Positions 41,188 to 49,966 are shown, counted from the stretch's first letter. The stretch: 64,000 nt of DNA from Gemmobacter nectariphilus DSM 15620 (GCF_000429765.1 NZ_AUCM01000015.1:22010-86009), one strand, 5' to 3'. Made by a program: numbers and translations. The notes: generated by a model from the letters alone, not told the origin.

Positions 41188-42408
41188 CTACGCCTTGCCG
41201 CCCGAGGGCCGCTTCGCCGCGGCCTTCGGGCGGGTCAGGATCGGCCAGTAGATCACCGCAAACCCGCCCCAGGCCGCGATCCAGGCGGTGGCCGAGAGGT
41301 GCAGCGGCCAGTCCTCGCCGGGCAGCGCCCCGGCCAGCAGCCGCGCGATCACCGAGACCACCAGCAGCACGTACAGCGCCGCGATCGGCGCGGTGGCGTG
41401 CAGCGGCCGGCCGCCATGGCCAAGCGCCGCGCGCGTCATCACCGCCAGCGTCATCAGCCCGATGGCGCCGGCCATCCACAGATGCTGCGCCGCGGCCATG
41501 CCGAAGGTGCCGGGGGAGAGGATCTCGGCCCCGAGCCCGAGCGCGCCGAGCGGCACGAAGAGATAACCCGCGTGCAGCACCGTCACCAGCGGCTCGGCCA
41601 GCGTCAGCGCCCCGCGCCAGCGTGCCAGACGCGCGAGATGCAGCGCGCCGGCGATCAGCAGCGCCGCGCCGGTGAGCGCATGATCGGGCGCCGCCACCCA
41701 GAGCAGGAGCGCCGCGCCCAGCACCAGAAGCGCCGCCTTGTCGAGCCGCTGCATCGGCGGCGCCGGCAGCCGCGTCTCGCCCCGCTGCACGAGCCAGTTG
41801 CGGGTGAAAGAGGGCACGATGCGCCCGCCGATCAGCCCGATCAGCATTACCGCCGCGCCGAGCGCGAGCCTCAGCCCCAGCCCTTGCGCCGCAGCGCCCC
41901 CCTGCGCGGCCTCCCAGTGAAACAGCGCATTGCCAAGGGTGAACACCCCCAGCAGCCCCAGCACGGGCAGGTTGCGCCAGTTGCGCCCGGCGACGATCTC
42001 GCGCGCCAGAACGCCGGCCAGCACCACCAGAAAGCCCAGATCCACCGCCGCCACGACCAAGGCGGGCAGATGCGCCGAGACGGCCACCGCCGCCCGACCC
42101 GCCAGCCAAAGCAATGCCAGCCCGACCAGCGGCCAGCCGGTGATCGGCAGCCGCCCCGTCCAGTTCGGCACCGCCGTCAGCAGGAACCCCGCCATCACCG
42201 CCGAGAGGAAGCCGAAGAGGAACTCATGCGCATGCCAGGCGATCGGGTCAAAGGCCGTGGGCGGGCCGTCCCAGCCGCTCAGCATCGCGATCCACAGCAC
42301 CATCGCCGCCGCCGCCCAGATCCCGGCCATCAGGAAGAACGGCCGGAAGCCGAAGCTGAAGATCGCCGGACCCTCCCAGGCGCGCATCCGTTCGGCGGTT
42401 GTGGTCAT
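41188..42408 (-). CDS. nnrS: NnrS family haem-copper membrane protein
   Basis: This 406-residue inner-membrane protein has about twelve predicted helices and the NnrS signature SFGFRPFFLMAGIWAAAAM at the N-terminus, then AWHAHEFLFGF, whose His residues are candidate haem/copper ligands. NnrS proteins lower sensitivity to nitric oxide and cell-protein nitrosylation in several bacteria. Its start overlaps the 5-FTHF ligase stop as ATGA. The adjacent nnrU, hemerythrin and globin genes make NO stress the likely cue. Confidence 0.91.
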   Translation of the reverse strand: MTTTAERMRAWEGPAIFSFGFRPFFLMAGIWAAAAMVLWIAMLSGWDGPPTAFDPIAWHAHEFLFGFLSAVMAGFLLTAVPNWTGRLPITGWPLVGLALLWLAGRAAVAVSAHLPALVVAAVDLGFLVVLAGVLAREIVAGRNWRNLPVLGLLGVFTLGNALFHWEAAQGGAAAQGLGLRLALGAAVMLIGLIGGRIVPSFTRNWLVQRGETRLPAPPMQRLDKAALLVLGAALLLWVAAPDHALTGAALLIAGALHLARLARWRGALTLAEPLVTVLHAGYLFVPLGALGLGAEILSPGTFGMAAAQHLWMAGAIGLMTLAVMTRAALGHGGRPLHATAPIAALYVLLVVSVIARLLAGALPGEDWPLHLSATAWIAAWGGFAVIYWPILTRPKAAAKRPSGGKA

Positions 42409-43109
42409 CGCGTCTCTCCCTCGATCCCCGCCTCGGTGACGATGGCATCGAGCGGGATGTCATGCGGCTGCGGATAGATACTGGCCAGCCGCGCCGCCGA
42501 AAGCCCCACGCCGATGGTGAAGGGCCGCGGGGCGAGCGCCGCCAGCGTGCGGTCGAAATAGCCGCCGCCGTAACCGAGCCGCCAGCCGGTCCCGTCCTCG
42601 CCCATGGCCCAGCCGACCAGCGGCGCGAGCGCGATCTCGGGCGTGAGCCGTTCGGCCTCGGGCGGCGGCACGGGGATGTTCCAGTCGCCGCGCACCATCC
42701 GCATCTCGGGCGTCCAGCGGCGGAAGACGAGCGGCGCGGCCTTCTCCTCCACCGCCGGCAGCGCAACGATCGCGCCCGCCTCGTGCCATTCGGCCATCAG
42801 CGGCCGCAGGTCGAACTCGCCCTTGATCGGCCAGTAGCCCGAGATCACCCGGCCCTCGAGCCCCCCGAACCGCTCCACCAGAAGCCGCATCAGATGCCCC
42901 GCCAGCGTCTGCGCGATGCGCTCGCGCTCGGCGACGGAAATCGCCCGGCGCGCCTCCAGCAGCCGCGCGCGCTCGGCCCGGCGCCAGCGCGCCACGTCGC
43001 GGGCCTGCTGCGGGTCCACCGCCAGCGGGTCGAAATAGGCCGGCGCGATCTCGGAAGCGAGGCAGGGCGGCGAGGCGTAGCCGCGCGGTGTATCGTCAGG
43101 GTCGCTCAT
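42405..43109 (-). CDS. 5-formyltetrahydrofolate cyclo-ligase family protein
   Basis: This 234-residue enzyme resembles the ATP-dependent cyclo-ligase that converts 5-formyl- to 5,10-methenyl-tetrahydrofolate. Key pieces are the N-terminal basic RWRRAERARLLEARRAI helix, the ISGYWPIKGEFDLRPLM region and the C-terminal GWRLGYGGGYFDRTL motif (about 185), the nucleotide/substrate signature of the family. The start at 43109 (MSDPDDTPRGYA) gives a 14-bp overlap with the nitronate monooxygenase gene; an ATG at 43139 is possible. It is an unusual partner for NO-stress genes, perhaps through folate damage by nitrosation. Confidence 0.82.
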   Translation of the reverse strand: MSDPDDTPRGYASPPCLASEIAPAYFDPLAVDPQQARDVARWRRAERARLLEARRAISVAERERIAQTLAGHLMRLLVERFGGLEGRVISGYWPIKGEFDLRPLMAEWHEAGAIVALPAVEEKAAPLVFRRWTPEMRMVRGDWNIPVPPPEAERLTPEIALAPLVGWAMGEDGTGWRLGYGGGYFDRTLAALAPRPFTIGVGLSAARLASIYPQPHDIPLDAIVTEAGIEGETR

Positions 43110-44127
43110 CTCGGCCTCCCAGTGCATCGAGCCGGGCAAGCGCCGCCTCGGCTTCGGCCATGATCGCGGCGATCCGCTCGGCCGCGGTGGGCAGGTCGTC
43201 GATCAGCGTGGCGCTGTGGCCGGCGAAAGCGGGCATCGCGTCGAGATCGCCGGTGGTCGTGCGCAGGGGCGAATCGGTGCTGTAGCGCAGGATCGGGCGG
43301 CCGTCGTCCTCGGCGATGACCTCGGGCGGCAGCGCCTCGGGGTGATGGCCGAAGAGCGTGCCGCCGATGGCATCGGTCAGCGCGTTGCGGATCACCCGCA
43401 CCGGCGCGCCCGGCGGCCAGTTCAGCGAGAAGAGATCGGTCAGCACCGTGTCCTCGGCGCGGGCCGCCAGCACGCGGCGCTTGTGGTGGTCGTGGGCGAA
43501 GGATTCGCGCGTGGCGAGGAACGCCGTGCCGCAATGAATGCCCTGCGCGCCGAGCGCCAGCGCCGCCACCAGCGAAGCACCGCTGGCAAAGCCGCCCGAG
43601 GCCACCACCGGCAGCGCCGTCGCCCGCGCCACCTCTTCCACCAGCACCAGCGCGCCGGCCCGCCCGTGGACATGGCCGCCGGCCTCGACGCCTTGCACGA
43701 TCAGCACGTCGGCCCCGGCCGTCTCGGCCGCCTGCGCCGCTTCGAGGGTGCCCACCTGATGCAGCACGAGGCAGCCCGCGTCCCTGGCCCGCGCCACCGC
43801 CTCGGGCACCACGTCCCAGAAGAAGCACATCGCCGGCACCCTGGCCGCGAGGCAGGTGTCGAGCTCGGCCGCGAGCAGCGCCGGATCGGTCGCCGCGGGA
43901 ATGAGGTTGACGGCAAAGGGCCGGTCGGTGCGCGCCCGCACGGCGTCGATCTCGCGCGCGATCAGCTCGGGCGGCTCGCGCACCATGCCCAGCATCCCGA
44001 AGCCGCCCGCCCCGGCCACCGCCGCCGCAAGCTCCGCGCGCGCCACCCCGCCCATGCCGGCCTGCAGGATCGGAACCTCGCACCCGAGCAGCTCGCACAG
44101 CGGCGTTCGCAGTTGCCCTCGGCTCAT
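43096..44127 (-). CDS. Nitronate monooxygenase (2-nitropropane dioxygenase family)
   Basis: This 343-residue FMN enzyme oxidises alkyl nitronates to carbonyl compounds and nitrite. The N-terminal PILQAGMGGVARAELAAAV (FMN site), VLIVQGVEAGGHVHGRAG (with the catalytic His, about residue 150) and GIHCGTAFLATRESFAH match the family. The start at 44127 overlaps the DUF488 stop as ATGA. In an NO-stress operon it may clear toxic nitro compounds. Confidence 0.86.
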   Translation of the reverse strand: MSRGQLRTPLCELLGCEVPILQAGMGGVARAELAAAVAGAGGFGMLGMVREPPELIAREIDAVRARTDRPFAVNLIPAATDPALLAAELDTCLAARVPAMCFFWDVVPEAVARARDAGCLVLHQVGTLEAAQAAETAGADVLIVQGVEAGGHVHGRAGALVLVEEVARATALPVVASGGFASGASLVAALALGAQGIHCGTAFLATRESFAHDHHKRRVLAARAEDTVLTDLFSLNWPPGAPVRVIRNALTDAIGGTLFGHHPEALPPEVIAEDDGRPILRYSTDSPLRTTTGDLDAMPAFAGHSATLIDDLPTAAERIAAIMAEAEAALARLDALGGRDERP

Positions 44128-44516
44128 TCCCGTTCCTCCTCTTGCGCCAGCCGCTCGGCGAGCCAGTCGCGCAGCACCACGGCGTTGTTGTGCGCCTCGT
44201 CGCGCGCCGCGAAGATCAGCGTCACCGGACCCTTGCGGCAGAGCGTCAGCAACTCCTCCACCGCTTCGGGCCTGGCGGCAAGCTCGTCGCGGTAGCGGCG
44301 GACGAACTCCTCCCAGCGGGCGGGATCGTGGCCGAACCAGCGGCGCAATTCGCCGCTCGGGGCAGCGTCCTTCTCCCACAGGTCAAGCGCCAGATCGGCC
44401 TTCGAGATGCCGCGCGGCCAGAGCCTGTCCACCAGCACCCGCGCGCCCTCGGTCGCCGCCCCGTCGCGCAGGGCCTGGGCGCGGGCAAGTTGGATGCGCT
44501 CTCGCCACGGGCTCAC
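44124..44516 (-). CDS. DUF488 family protein (short form)
   Basis: This 130-residue protein has the compact DUF488 pattern with GARVLVDRLWPRGISKADLA, WEKDAAPSGELRRWFGHDPARW and the tail VTLIFAARDEAHNNAVVL. The start is a GTG at 44516 that overlaps the CMD stop (GTGA). Members of this short subfamily are often found near haem and NO genes and have been suggested to bind NO-linked metals, but the activity is unknown. Confidence 0.83.
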   Translation of the reverse strand: MSPWRERIQLARAQALRDGAATEGARVLVDRLWPRGISKADLALDLWEKDAAPSGELRRWFGHDPARWEEFVRRYRDELAARPEAVEELLTLCRKGPVTLIFAARDEAHNNAVVLRDWLAERLAQEEERE

Positions 44517-44857
44517 GTCTTGCCGTCCTCCTCGGCGGCCAGCAGATCCAGCGTCTTGAGCGAATGGGCGAAGGCCGCGCCGGCGCGCATCTCGGCGGCG
44601 ACCCAGATCGCCTCCATGATCTCCTCGCCGCTCGCGCCGGCCTTGCGCGCGGCCTGGACATGCCCCTCGATGCACCAGGGGCATTGCGTGACATGCGCCA
44701 CCGCCACCGCGATCAGCTGCTTGGTGCGGGCGTCGAGCGCGCCTTCGGCGAAGACCGCCTTCGAGAAGGCGCGGAAGGCCGCCTCGGGCTCGGGCGCGAG
44801 GCGGCGGCGCAGATCGGCCAGTTCGCGCGTGGCCCCCGGCAGGTGCATCTCAGCCAT
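44513..44857 (-). CDS. Carboxymuconolactone decarboxylase / AhpD-like protein
   Basis: This 114-residue protein has the AhpD-type thiol site HVTQCPWCIEGHVQAARKAG (CxxC plus His, about residues 58-66), so a peroxide- or disulfide-reducing role is more likely than decarboxylation. AFAHSLKTLDLL closes the helical bundle. It overlaps the hemerythrin gene by eight bases and the DUF488 gene by GTGA, tying it into the same operon. Confidence 0.86.
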   Translation of the reverse strand: MAEMHLPGATRELADLRRRLAPEPEAAFRAFSKAVFAEGALDARTKQLIAVAVAHVTQCPWCIEGHVQAARKAGASGEEIMEAIWVAAEMRAGAAFAHSLKTLDLLAAEEDGKT

Positions 44858-45335
44858 GGCGTGCGGCCTCCTCGAAGCGCGGGAACAGCACCTCGTTCTC
44901 CAGCCGGATGTGCTCTTGCAACTCGTCGATGAACTCGGCCAGCTCCGCGTAAAGCGCGCTCCAGGTCCGGCAGGCGCCTTGCGGAAGGTTCAGGTTGGCG
45001 GTCAGGCGGCGGATCTCGGCGATCTCGCGGTCATGGTCGTCGTGATCGGCGCGCATCACCGCGATCGGGTTCTCGATGCCGGGCATGTCGCCCTTGCGGA
45101 TGGCGGGAAAGAGGATCAGCTCCTCCTTCTTCATGTGCACTTCCATCGCGCCGATCATCCGGCGCAGCACTTCCGAAAGACCCTCGGGCACGTGTTCGTC
45201 CCCGAAATGCACCGTCTCGACCTTTTCGGCCAGCTCGGCCAGCCGCGGCAGCTGCGCGCGGTGGCGGGCGTGATAGCGGGTCTCGATGTGGCGGGTCAGT
45301 TCGGCGGGGTCGTCGAGGGGGGCGGCATCGCTCAT
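44850..45335 (-). CDS. Hemerythrin-domain protein (RIC/YtfE-like)
   Basis: This 161-residue di-iron protein has the spaced His/Glu ligands of hemerythrins: HIETRYHARHRAQL near the N-terminus, MEVHMKKEELILFP (about 66), MRADHDDHDREI (about 95) and HIRLENEVLFPRFEE (about 142). It matches the C-terminal domain of RIC/YtfE/ScdA proteins, which repair iron-sulfur clusters damaged by NO. The N-terminal ScdA domain is absent, as the start at 45335 leaves no room for it. It is second in the leftward operon, 11 bp after the globin gene. Confidence 0.88.
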   Translation of the reverse strand: MSDAAPLDDPAELTRHIETRYHARHRAQLPRLAELAEKVETVHFGDEHVPEGLSEVLRRMIGAMEVHMKKEELILFPAIRKGDMPGIENPIAVMRADHDDHDREIAEIRRLTANLNLPQGACRTWSALYAELAEFIDELQEHIRLENEVLFPRFEEAARHG

Positions 45336-45346
45336 GGCGGTCTCCT

Positions 45347-45802
45347 TCATCGCAGGGCGGGAATGGCATCGGGGGCGGCCTGCGCGGTCTCCACCGCCAT
45401 GTGCAGCGAGCGCGCGATGCGCTCGGCGGCGGCGATGACATGGGCCGCGCCCTGCGCCGGGCAGACCTCGCGCGCGGTCTGGCGGAACAGCGTCAGCCAG
45501 CGCTCGAAATGCGCCCACTCCACCGGCAGCGTGGCGTGGGCGGGCACCGGCGCGCCATGATAGCGGCCGGTCATCAGCGCCACCGAGGACCAGAACGCCA
45601 CCATGCGTTCCAGATGCGGCTCCCAGTCGCCGATGCGCGCGGCGAAGATCGGACCGAGCACCTCATCGGCACGCACCCGGTCGTAAAAGCGATGCACCAG
45701 CTCGCGCAGGATCGCCTCGTCAAGCCCCGTCTCGGCCATCAGCCGGGCGGTCATCTCGGGGCGGGCGGAAGTGATCGGGAGCGTTGCGCCGGTGGGATGC
45801 AT
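45347..45802 (-). CDS. Group 3 truncated haemoglobin
   Basis: This 151-residue haem protein shows the group III globin features: ILRELVHRFYDRVRADEVLGPIF near the N-terminus, the distal region WEPHLERMVAFWSSVAL with a buried Trp, and the proximal His in HFERWLTLFRQT (about 98). Group III globins in this setting are thought to bind or dioxygenate NO. It is the first gene of the leftward operon and is divergent from the Rrf2 gene at 45896 across a palindromic operator. Confidence 0.88.
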   Translation of the reverse strand: MHPTGATLPITSARPEMTARLMAETGLDEAILRELVHRFYDRVRADEVLGPIFAARIGDWEPHLERMVAFWSSVALMTGRYHGAPVPAHATLPVEWAHFERWLTLFRQTAREVCPAQGAAHVIAAAERIARSLHMAVETAQAAPDAIPALR

Positions 45803-45857
45803 GGCAAGCGGCCTTGTGCGTTTTCTCTTGTGACTCGCAGGCTAGTGTGTTTAATAG

Positions 45858-45870
45858 GTATTGTAAATAC
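45858..45870. promoter_or_regulatory. Rrf2-type operator, GTATT-GTA-AATAC
   Basis: A 13-bp inverted repeat lies in the 93-bp gap between the leftward globin gene and the rightward Rrf2 gene. It has the same build (RTATT-3-AATAY) as the site at 52297-52309 in the second divergon. NsrR- and IscR-type proteins bind AT-rich dyads of this sort. Confidence 0.68.
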
Positions 45871-45895
45871 TCATTCAAAGGGAGCGGCCCGCGGC

Positions 45896-46345
45896 ATGCG
45901 CCTCACCTCCTTCACCGATTACGGACTTCGGATGCTGATGCGCATGGCCGCCGCGCCGGAGCAGGCCTTTTCCACCGCCGAGCTGGCCGAGGAATTCGGG
46001 CTGTCGCGCCACCACCTGGCCAAGATCATGCAGCGGCTGGCGCAAGGCGGCATCGTCGAGACCCGCCGGGGCGGCGGCGGCGGGGCGGTGCTGGCGCGCC
46101 CGGCCGATCAGATCCGGCTCGGCGCGCTGGTCCGCCTGCTGGAGGAAGGCCAGCCGCTGGTCGAGTGCTTCGCCTCGGGCGGGGATTGCTCGCTCGACGG
46201 CCGCTGCCGGCTCAAGGCGCGGCTGCGCGCGGCCGAGGCGGCCTTCCTCGCCGATCTCGACCGCTCGACGCTGGCCGACATCGCGCTGGCGCGAGAGGCA
46301 GCTGTGGCCCCGAACAAGGAACCCGATCTGAGGACGGCACCATGA
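45896..46345 (+). CDS. Rrf2 family iron-sulfur transcriptional regulator
   Basis: This 149-residue regulator has the Rrf2 winged helix (MRLTSFTDYGLRMLMRMA at the start, then ELAEEFGLSRHHLAKIMQRL) and three cysteines in CFASGGDCSLDGRC (about residues 84-97) that can hold an Fe-S cluster, as in NsrR, which senses NO. A Gly-rich loop (RRGGGGGAVLARP) follows the helix. It heads the cbb3 operon (its stop overlaps ccoN as ATGA) and is divergent from the NO-stress operon, so it probably controls both. Confidence 0.88.
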   Translation: MRLTSFTDYGLRMLMRMAAAPEQAFSTAELAEEFGLSRHHLAKIMQRLAQGGIVETRRGGGGGAVLARPADQIRLGALVRLLEEGQPLVECFASGGDCSLDGRCRLKARLRAAEAAFLADLDRSTLADIALAREAAVAPNKEPDLRTAP

Positions 46346-47982
46346 ACGCAACCGCGTCACTGACGAAAGCCGAGCGCCAGGCAGGCATCGGACTGGCCCT
46401 CGCCCTGACCGCAATGGGGCTGGTGATGGCCGCGACCTCGCGCCACGGGGTCATGGCCATCCACGGCGCAATGGCGATGGCGCTCGGCCTTGCGCTGGTC
46501 TTCAAGCTGGGCGGCGCGCTTTACGATTACCCCGAGCCCGCATCCGACCGGCATAACCGCTATTACGATGCGCCCACGCGTTTCGGCATCGCGATGACGC
46601 TGATCTGGTCAGTGATCGGCATGGGTGTGGGGGTCTGGGTGGCCGCACTCATGTACTGGCCCGATGCAACCCCGCCCTGGGGCTGGACGAGCTATGGCCG
46701 GCTGCGCCCGGTCCATACTTCCGGGGTGATCTTCGGCTTCGGCGGCAACGCGCTGATCGCCACCTCGTTCTATGTGGTTCAGCGCACCTCACGCGCACGA
46801 TTGGCCGATGCGCTGAGCCCTTGGGTGGTGCTGATCGGCTACAACCTGTTCTGCCTCTGGGCCGTCAGCGGCTATCTGATGGGGGCGACGCAATCGAAGG
46901 AATACGCCGAGGCGACATGGTATGCGGACATCTGGCTGGTGGTGATCTGGCTGACCTATTTTGCGCTCTACATCCGTACGCTCGCGCGGCGGGCCGAGCC
47001 GCACATCTATGTCGCCAACTGGTATTACCTGGCCTTCATCCTCGTCGTCGCGATCCTGCACGTCGTCAACAACCTGGCAATTCCGGTGCGGTGGACCACG
47101 GCCGAGAGCTTCCCGGTCTGGGCCGGCGTGCAGGATGCCATGATCCAGTGGTGGTATGGTCACAACGCCGTGGCCTTTTTCCTGACGGCCGGATTCCTGG
47201 GGATGCTCTACTACTTCCTGCCGGTCAGGGCCGGGCGGCCGATCTGGTCCTATCGCCTCTCGATCCTCAGCTTCTGGGGTATCGTGTTCTTCTACATGTG
47301 GGCAGGGTCGCATCACCTGCACTACACCGCGCTGCCCTACTGGGTTCAAACGCTGGGGATGACCTTCTCGGTCATGCTTCTGGTGCCGAGCTGGGCCTCG
47401 GCGGGCAACGCCATCGCCACCCTGAACGGCGCCTGGGGCAAGGTCCGCGACGACGCGGTGCTCCGCTTCATGTTCGTGGCGGCGGTATTCTACGGCCTGT
47501 CCACCTTCGAGGGGTCGTTCCTCGCCATTCGGCCGGTCAACTCGCTGTCGCATTACACCGACTGGACGGTGGGCCACGTGCATTCCGGCACGCTGGGCTG
47601 GGTGGCGATGATCGTCTTCGGCGCGATCTATTCACTGGTTCCGAAGCTCTGGGGGCGCGAGGACATGGCCTGGCCTCGCGCGGTGGAATGGCACTTCTGG
47701 CTCGCCGTGGCGGGCACGCTGGTCTATGTCGTGTCGCTCTGGAACGCCGGCATCACGCAGGGGCTGATGTGGCGCACCTATGACGCGAACGGCGCGCTCT
47801 CCTACAGCTTCATCGAAACCGTCGAGGCGATGCTGCCCTATTACGCCGCGCGTACGTTGGGGGGCGGACTGTTCCTGATCGGCGCCATCCTGTGCGCCTT
47901 GAACTGCCGCGCAACCATGCGGGCGGCTGGCCACCGCGAGGATGCGTTCGACCGGCCGCTCGTGGCCCAGCCGGCGGAGTGA
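46342..47982 (+). CDS. ccoN: cbb3-type cytochrome c oxidase subunit I (CcoN)
   Basis: This 546-residue integral membrane catalytic subunit binds haem b, haem b3 and CuB. The haem and copper histidines are in place: HTSGVIFGFGGNAL, WWYGHNAVAFFLTAGFLGMLYYF with the CuB His, AGSHHLHYTALP and VGHVHSGTLGWV. The LSIL-helix Tyr (SYRLSI) of the cbb3 cross-link is also present, which argues for an oxidase and not a NO reductase. About twelve transmembrane helices are visible. It is coupled to the Rrf2 gene by ATGA. Confidence 0.92.
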   Translation: MNATASLTKAERQAGIGLALALTAMGLVMAATSRHGVMAIHGAMAMALGLALVFKLGGALYDYPEPASDRHNRYYDAPTRFGIAMTLIWSVIGMGVGVWVAALMYWPDATPPWGWTSYGRLRPVHTSGVIFGFGGNALIATSFYVVQRTSRARLADALSPWVVLIGYNLFCLWAVSGYLMGATQSKEYAEATWYADIWLVVIWLTYFALYIRTLARRAEPHIYVANWYYLAFILVVAILHVVNNLAIPVRWTTAESFPVWAGVQDAMIQWWYGHNAVAFFLTAGFLGMLYYFLPVRAGRPIWSYRLSILSFWGIVFFYMWAGSHHLHYTALPYWVQTLGMTFSVMLLVPSWASAGNAIATLNGAWGKVRDDAVLRFMFVAAVFYGLSTFEGSFLAIRPVNSLSHYTDWTVGHVHSGTLGWVAMIVFGAIYSLVPKLWGREDMAWPRAVEWHFWLAVAGTLVYVVSLWNAGITQGLMWRTYDANGALSYSFIETVEAMLPYYAARTLGGGLFLIGAILCALNCRATMRAAGHREDAFDRPLVAQPAE

Positions 47983-47986
47983 TCCA

Positions 47987-48715
47987 ATGCTCAAGCTGCA
48001 CTACAACCTCGAAAAGATCTCGATGGGGCTTGTCGGCGCCATCATGGTCGTGGCCTCGGTGGGCGGCATCGTCGAGATCGCACCCCTGTTCACGATCGAA
48101 CAGACGGTCGAGATCCCCGACGACCTGCGCCCCCTGACGCCGCTGGAGCTGGCCGGGCGGCAGATATACATCCGCGAGGGCTGCTACGCCTGCCACAGCC
48201 AGATGATCCGCAGCCTCGCCGACGAGATCGACCGCTACGGCCCTTATTCGCTGGCCGGCGAAAGCGCCTGGGATCATCCGATGCTCTGGGGTTCGAAACG
48301 GACCGGGCCGGACCTCGCGCGCCTGGGCGGCAAGTATTCCGATGACTGGCATGTCGCGCACCTGATGAACCCGCGCGACGTGGTGCCGGTCTCGATCATG
48401 CCTGCCTATCCCTGGCTGACGGCGCCTCTCGACACTTCGCTGCTGCGCGACAGACTGACGACGCTCGCCCGTCTCGGGGTGCCCTACGACGCGGAGATGA
48501 TCGCCCATGCGGAAGCGGATGCGCGGGCGCAGAGCAATCCGGACGCGGACGGCGCGAGCGACGTGCAGGCGCGATACGGCCAGGCCGTGGCCGTGCGGGC
48601 CTTTGACGGCGACCCCGCCCGGCTGACCGAGATGGACGCGCTGGTGGCCTATCTCCAGTCGTTGGGAACCCTTACCAGCGCCGCGTGGCGCACGCCGGAG
48701 GAGGCAGCACAATGA
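47987..48715 (+). CDS. ccoO: cbb3-type cytochrome c oxidase subunit II (CcoO)
   Basis: This 242-residue mono-haem cytochrome c is anchored by one N-terminal helix (about residues 15-35) and carries the haem-c site EGCYACHSQMIRSLADEI (CxxCH, about 66-70). The RTGPDLARLGGKYS and PAYPWL segments include the axial Met. It relays electrons from the CcoP haems to CcoN. It begins four bases after ccoN ends and overlaps ccoQ. Confidence 0.91.
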   Translation: MLKLHYNLEKISMGLVGAIMVVASVGGIVEIAPLFTIEQTVEIPDDLRPLTPLELAGRQIYIREGCYACHSQMIRSLADEIDRYGPYSLAGESAWDHPMLWGSKRTGPDLARLGGKYSDDWHVAHLMNPRDVVPVSIMPAYPWLTAPLDTSLLRDRLTTLARLGVPYDAEMIAHAEADARAQSNPDADGASDVQARYGQAVAVRAFDGDPARLTEMDALVAYLQSLGTLTSAAWRTPEEAAQ

Positions 48716-48891
48716 GCCACGAAACGCTGGTGCTGATCGCCAAGGCGCTTGGCCCGCTCTGGATGGGCGGCTTCCTGATCATCGTGCTGATCCGCAGCTA
48801 CAACCCGGCGCGCCGCGCCGAGCAGGAACGCATCGCCCGCTCGATCCTGGAGCCGGGCCCGGCCCCTGAGACAGGAAAGGACCGGCCATGA
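48712..48891 (+). CDS. ccoQ: cbb3 oxidase small subunit CcoQ
   Basis: This 59-residue protein has one transmembrane helix (about 6-27, LIAKALGPLWMGGFLIIVLI) and the short YNPARRAEQE basic stretch typical of CcoQ/FixQ, which stabilises the oxidase. It overlaps ccoO by four bases and ccoP by four, in the standard ccoNOQP order. Confidence 0.86.
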   Translation: MSHETLVLIAKALGPLWMGGFLIIVLIRSYNPARRAEQERIARSILEPGPAPETGKDRP

Positions 48892-49796
48892 CGACCGATC
48901 CCCGCGCGCTTCCCGGCGCCGATCCGCATACCGGCAATCGCGAGATCGATCCGGTCACCGGCTACGAGACTACCGGGCATGACTGGAACGGCATTCGCGA
49001 GTTGAACACGCCCTTCCCCAGGATCGCGCTGATCGCGCTGGCGCTGGCGTTTGCCTATGCGGTTGTGGCCTGGATCCTGCTGCCGGCCTGGCCCACGGGG
49101 CGCGACTATACCCGCGGCCTTCTCGGCCTTGACCAGGGAGAGGTGGCCGAGGAACGCCTGCAAGCGATCGCTGCGGATCGCGCCGAATGGCTGCGGCGAT
49201 TCGAAGCGGCGGATTTCGAGGCGATCGCCAGCGACCCCGCGCTGATGGAATTGGCGATGCCTGCGGCTCAGCGTCTCTTTGGCGACAATTGCGCGGCCTG
49301 CCATGGACGCAATGGCGAAGGCGGGCCGGGCTTTCCGGTTCTGGCCGATGCCACCTGGCTGTGGAGCGGCGCGCCCGAGGAGATCGCCACCACCATCCGG
49401 CACGGGATCAACGCCGACGATCCCGACACCCGCATCGCCGAGATGCCGTCCTTCGACTGGATGGACCGAGCCGATCGGCTTTCGCTCGCCGACTTCGTGG
49501 CGAGCCTGCCCGAGGGCAAGGCCGACTGGAACAGCCCCGCCGCGGCGCTGTTTGCGGAGAACTGCGCCGCCTGCCACGGCGAGAGGGGCGAGGGTGGCCT
49601 CGCCGTCGGTGCGCCCTCGCTGACCGACCGGGCGACGATCTACGGGCAGGACGCGCAGACGGTCTTCAAGACCCTGACTCATGGGCGCCGCGGCGTGATG
49701 CCCGCCTGGGCCGGGCGGCTGAGCGATGCCGAGATCAACCTCCTCGCGCTCTACGTCTCTCGCCTGTCGGATGCGACAAGGGAGGAGCCGCAATGA
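48888..49796 (+). CDS. ccoP: cbb3-type cytochrome c oxidase subunit III (CcoP)
   Basis: This 302-residue di-haem cytochrome c is anchored by one helix (about residues 45-65, ALIALALAFAYAVVAWILLP). Two CxxCH sites are visible: CAACHGRNGEGGPGFP (about 138) and CAACHGERGEGGLA (about 226). DHDWNGIRELNTPFPRI, a conserved N-terminal motif of CcoP, precedes the helix. It takes electrons from soluble cytochrome c. Its stop overlaps the next small gene. Confidence 0.91.
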   Translation: MTTDPRALPGADPHTGNREIDPVTGYETTGHDWNGIRELNTPFPRIALIALALAFAYAVVAWILLPAWPTGRDYTRGLLGLDQGEVAEERLQAIAADRAEWLRRFEAADFEAIASDPALMELAMPAAQRLFGDNCAACHGRNGEGGPGFPVLADATWLWSGAPEEIATTIRHGINADDPDTRIAEMPSFDWMDRADRLSLADFVASLPEGKADWNSPAAALFAENCAACHGERGEGGLAVGAPSLTDRATIYGQDAQTVFKTLTHGRRGVMPAWAGRLSDAEINLLALYVSRLSDATREEPQ

Positions 49797-49954
49797 AGCC
49801 GGCGACACAGAAAAGGCTCGCCCTGGGGGCCGCAATCCTGGGACTGGCGGTCGTGCTTGGCGCCAACGTGCATCTCGTCATCGCTGCATTTCGGTCGCAA
49901 CCGCCCTGCGTGGCCAACGCAGGCGCACCCATGCCGGCACGCCCGGCCTGCTGA
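49793..49954 (+). CDS. Small membrane protein of the cbb3 operon
   Basis: This 53-residue protein starts MKPATQKRLALGAAILGLAV, has one hydrophobic helix (about 9-31) and a short exported-looking tail with two Cys residues. It overlaps ccoP by four bases and lies before the DUF2189 gene. It may be an accessory or assembly factor of the oxidase, since such unnamed small proteins are common there, but no family was recognised. Confidence 0.62.
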   Translation: MKPATQKRLALGAAILGLAVVLGANVHLVIAAFRSQPPCVANAGAPMPARPAC

Positions 49955-49966
49955 AAGGAGAAGCCG

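Noticed and set aside
46342..47982. Nitric oxide reductase NorB
   Set aside because: The NO-rich context suggested it, but the SYRLSI Tyr, the AGSHHLHY motif and the following ccoO, ccoQ, ccoP and ccoS genes show that it is CcoN.
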